Origin: CAKVLS01 sp045638465
Lineage (GTDB): Bacteria; Bacillota; Clostridia; Christensenellales; UBA1242
Assembly: GCA_045638465.1 (NCBI GenBank)
Contig: JAZUBK010000017.1
Span: forward strand, 1-48,608
Length of the DNA: 48,608 bases
Reading direction: 5' to 3'
Positions 48,525 through 48,608 of this stretch are shown here, one piece after another. Under the pieces are notes generated by a model that was not told where the DNA came from, did not search any database, and saw nothing but the letters and a program-made list of their open reading frames with translations. A program made the position numbers and the translations under genes. How positions within the stretch are numbered: the first letter of the stretch is position 1; the number at the start of each line of letters is the position of its first letter.

Positions 48525-48608
48525 TATCTCTCCGATAAAAAACCTAATACCTATTATTTAGACACAAAGTTTGTTTTTCCTTTTTTTATTTTAAAAAATT
48601 TTTAATTT

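Noticed and set aside
48525..48608. End of another gene (such as dgt) upstream of dnaG.
   Set aside because: The minus-strand frames contain stops and very A/T-rich codons; nothing resembles a protein end.

Overview
The window reads as a chromosomal core segment from a low-GC Gram-positive bacterium, most likely a member of the Clostridia known mainly from metagenomes. The evidence is Firmicutes-type gene order (dnaG-sigA-trmK, plsX-rnc-smc-ftsY, ylxM-ffh-rpsP-khpA, rimM-trmD-rbgA-rnhB-yraN, dprA-topA-trmFO-hslU, ylbJ/tmcAL/yceD-rpmF), a T-box in front of tyrS, Gram-positive lipoprotein signal peptides, AT-rich intergenic DNA and mostly strong GGAGG ribosome binding sites. TGA is used as a stop, so the standard bacterial code applies. 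I see no tRNA, rRNA, CRISPR array, insertion sequence, phage or plasmid gene. No intergenic stretch longer than about 300 bases lacks an assigned element.

Layout. Positions 1-36,600 are almost entirely housekeeping genes, mostly on the minus strand. From the left edge inward these are iscS, trxA, hisS, hslU, trmFO, topA, dprA and comM, then rplS and T-box-controlled tyrS. Next come yraN, rnhB, rbgA, trmD, rimM, khpA, rpsP, ffh and ylxM, then ftsY, smc, rnc and plsX, then rpmF, yceD, ackA and pta. A short plus-strand block (27.7-30.6 kb) carries tmcAL, a dCMP deaminase and ylbJ. Between 30.6 and 33.9 kb lie less familiar genes: a helical acidic protein, a DUF4364 protein, a zinc-ribbon membrane protein and a GNAT acetyltransferase. 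valS follows. From 36.7 to 44.3 kb is the accessory-looking part: a small membrane protein, an SsuABC/ThiXYZ-like ABC importer, two lipoproteins, a TPR protein and a secreted protein with a histidine/cysteine-rich domain. The right end is the zinc-ribbon coiled-coil protein, trmK, sigA and dnaG.

How the genes work together. The minus-strand operons supply translation (rpsP, rplS, rpmF, tRNA synthetases, tRNA methyltransferases, ribosome assembly GTPase), co-translational targeting (ffh, ftsY, ylxM), chromosome maintenance (smc, topA, dnaG, rnhB), DNA uptake and recombination (dprA, comM), sulfur transfer (iscS) and acetate/ATP metabolism (pta, ackA). tmcAL, whose family uses acetate to modify tRNA-Met, is divergent from pta-ackA with an overlapping promoter region.

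The most notable points are these. hslU has no hslV beside it and lacks the C-terminal tail that normally docks into HslV. A lipoprotein has a ComEC-like metallo-beta-lactamase fold in which every recognisable metal ligand is replaced; it is co-transcribed with a TPR protein that ends in a cyclin/TFIIB-like helical segment. Several genes have promoters so close to the start codon that the mRNA should be leaderless or nearly so. Clear palindromes sit at the promoters or leaders of ylxM, the zinc-ribbon gene and a lipoprotein gene. I do not see a convincing multi-gene novel defence or mobile system; the two-gene TPR/pseudo-lactamase operon is the best candidate for undescribed biology.
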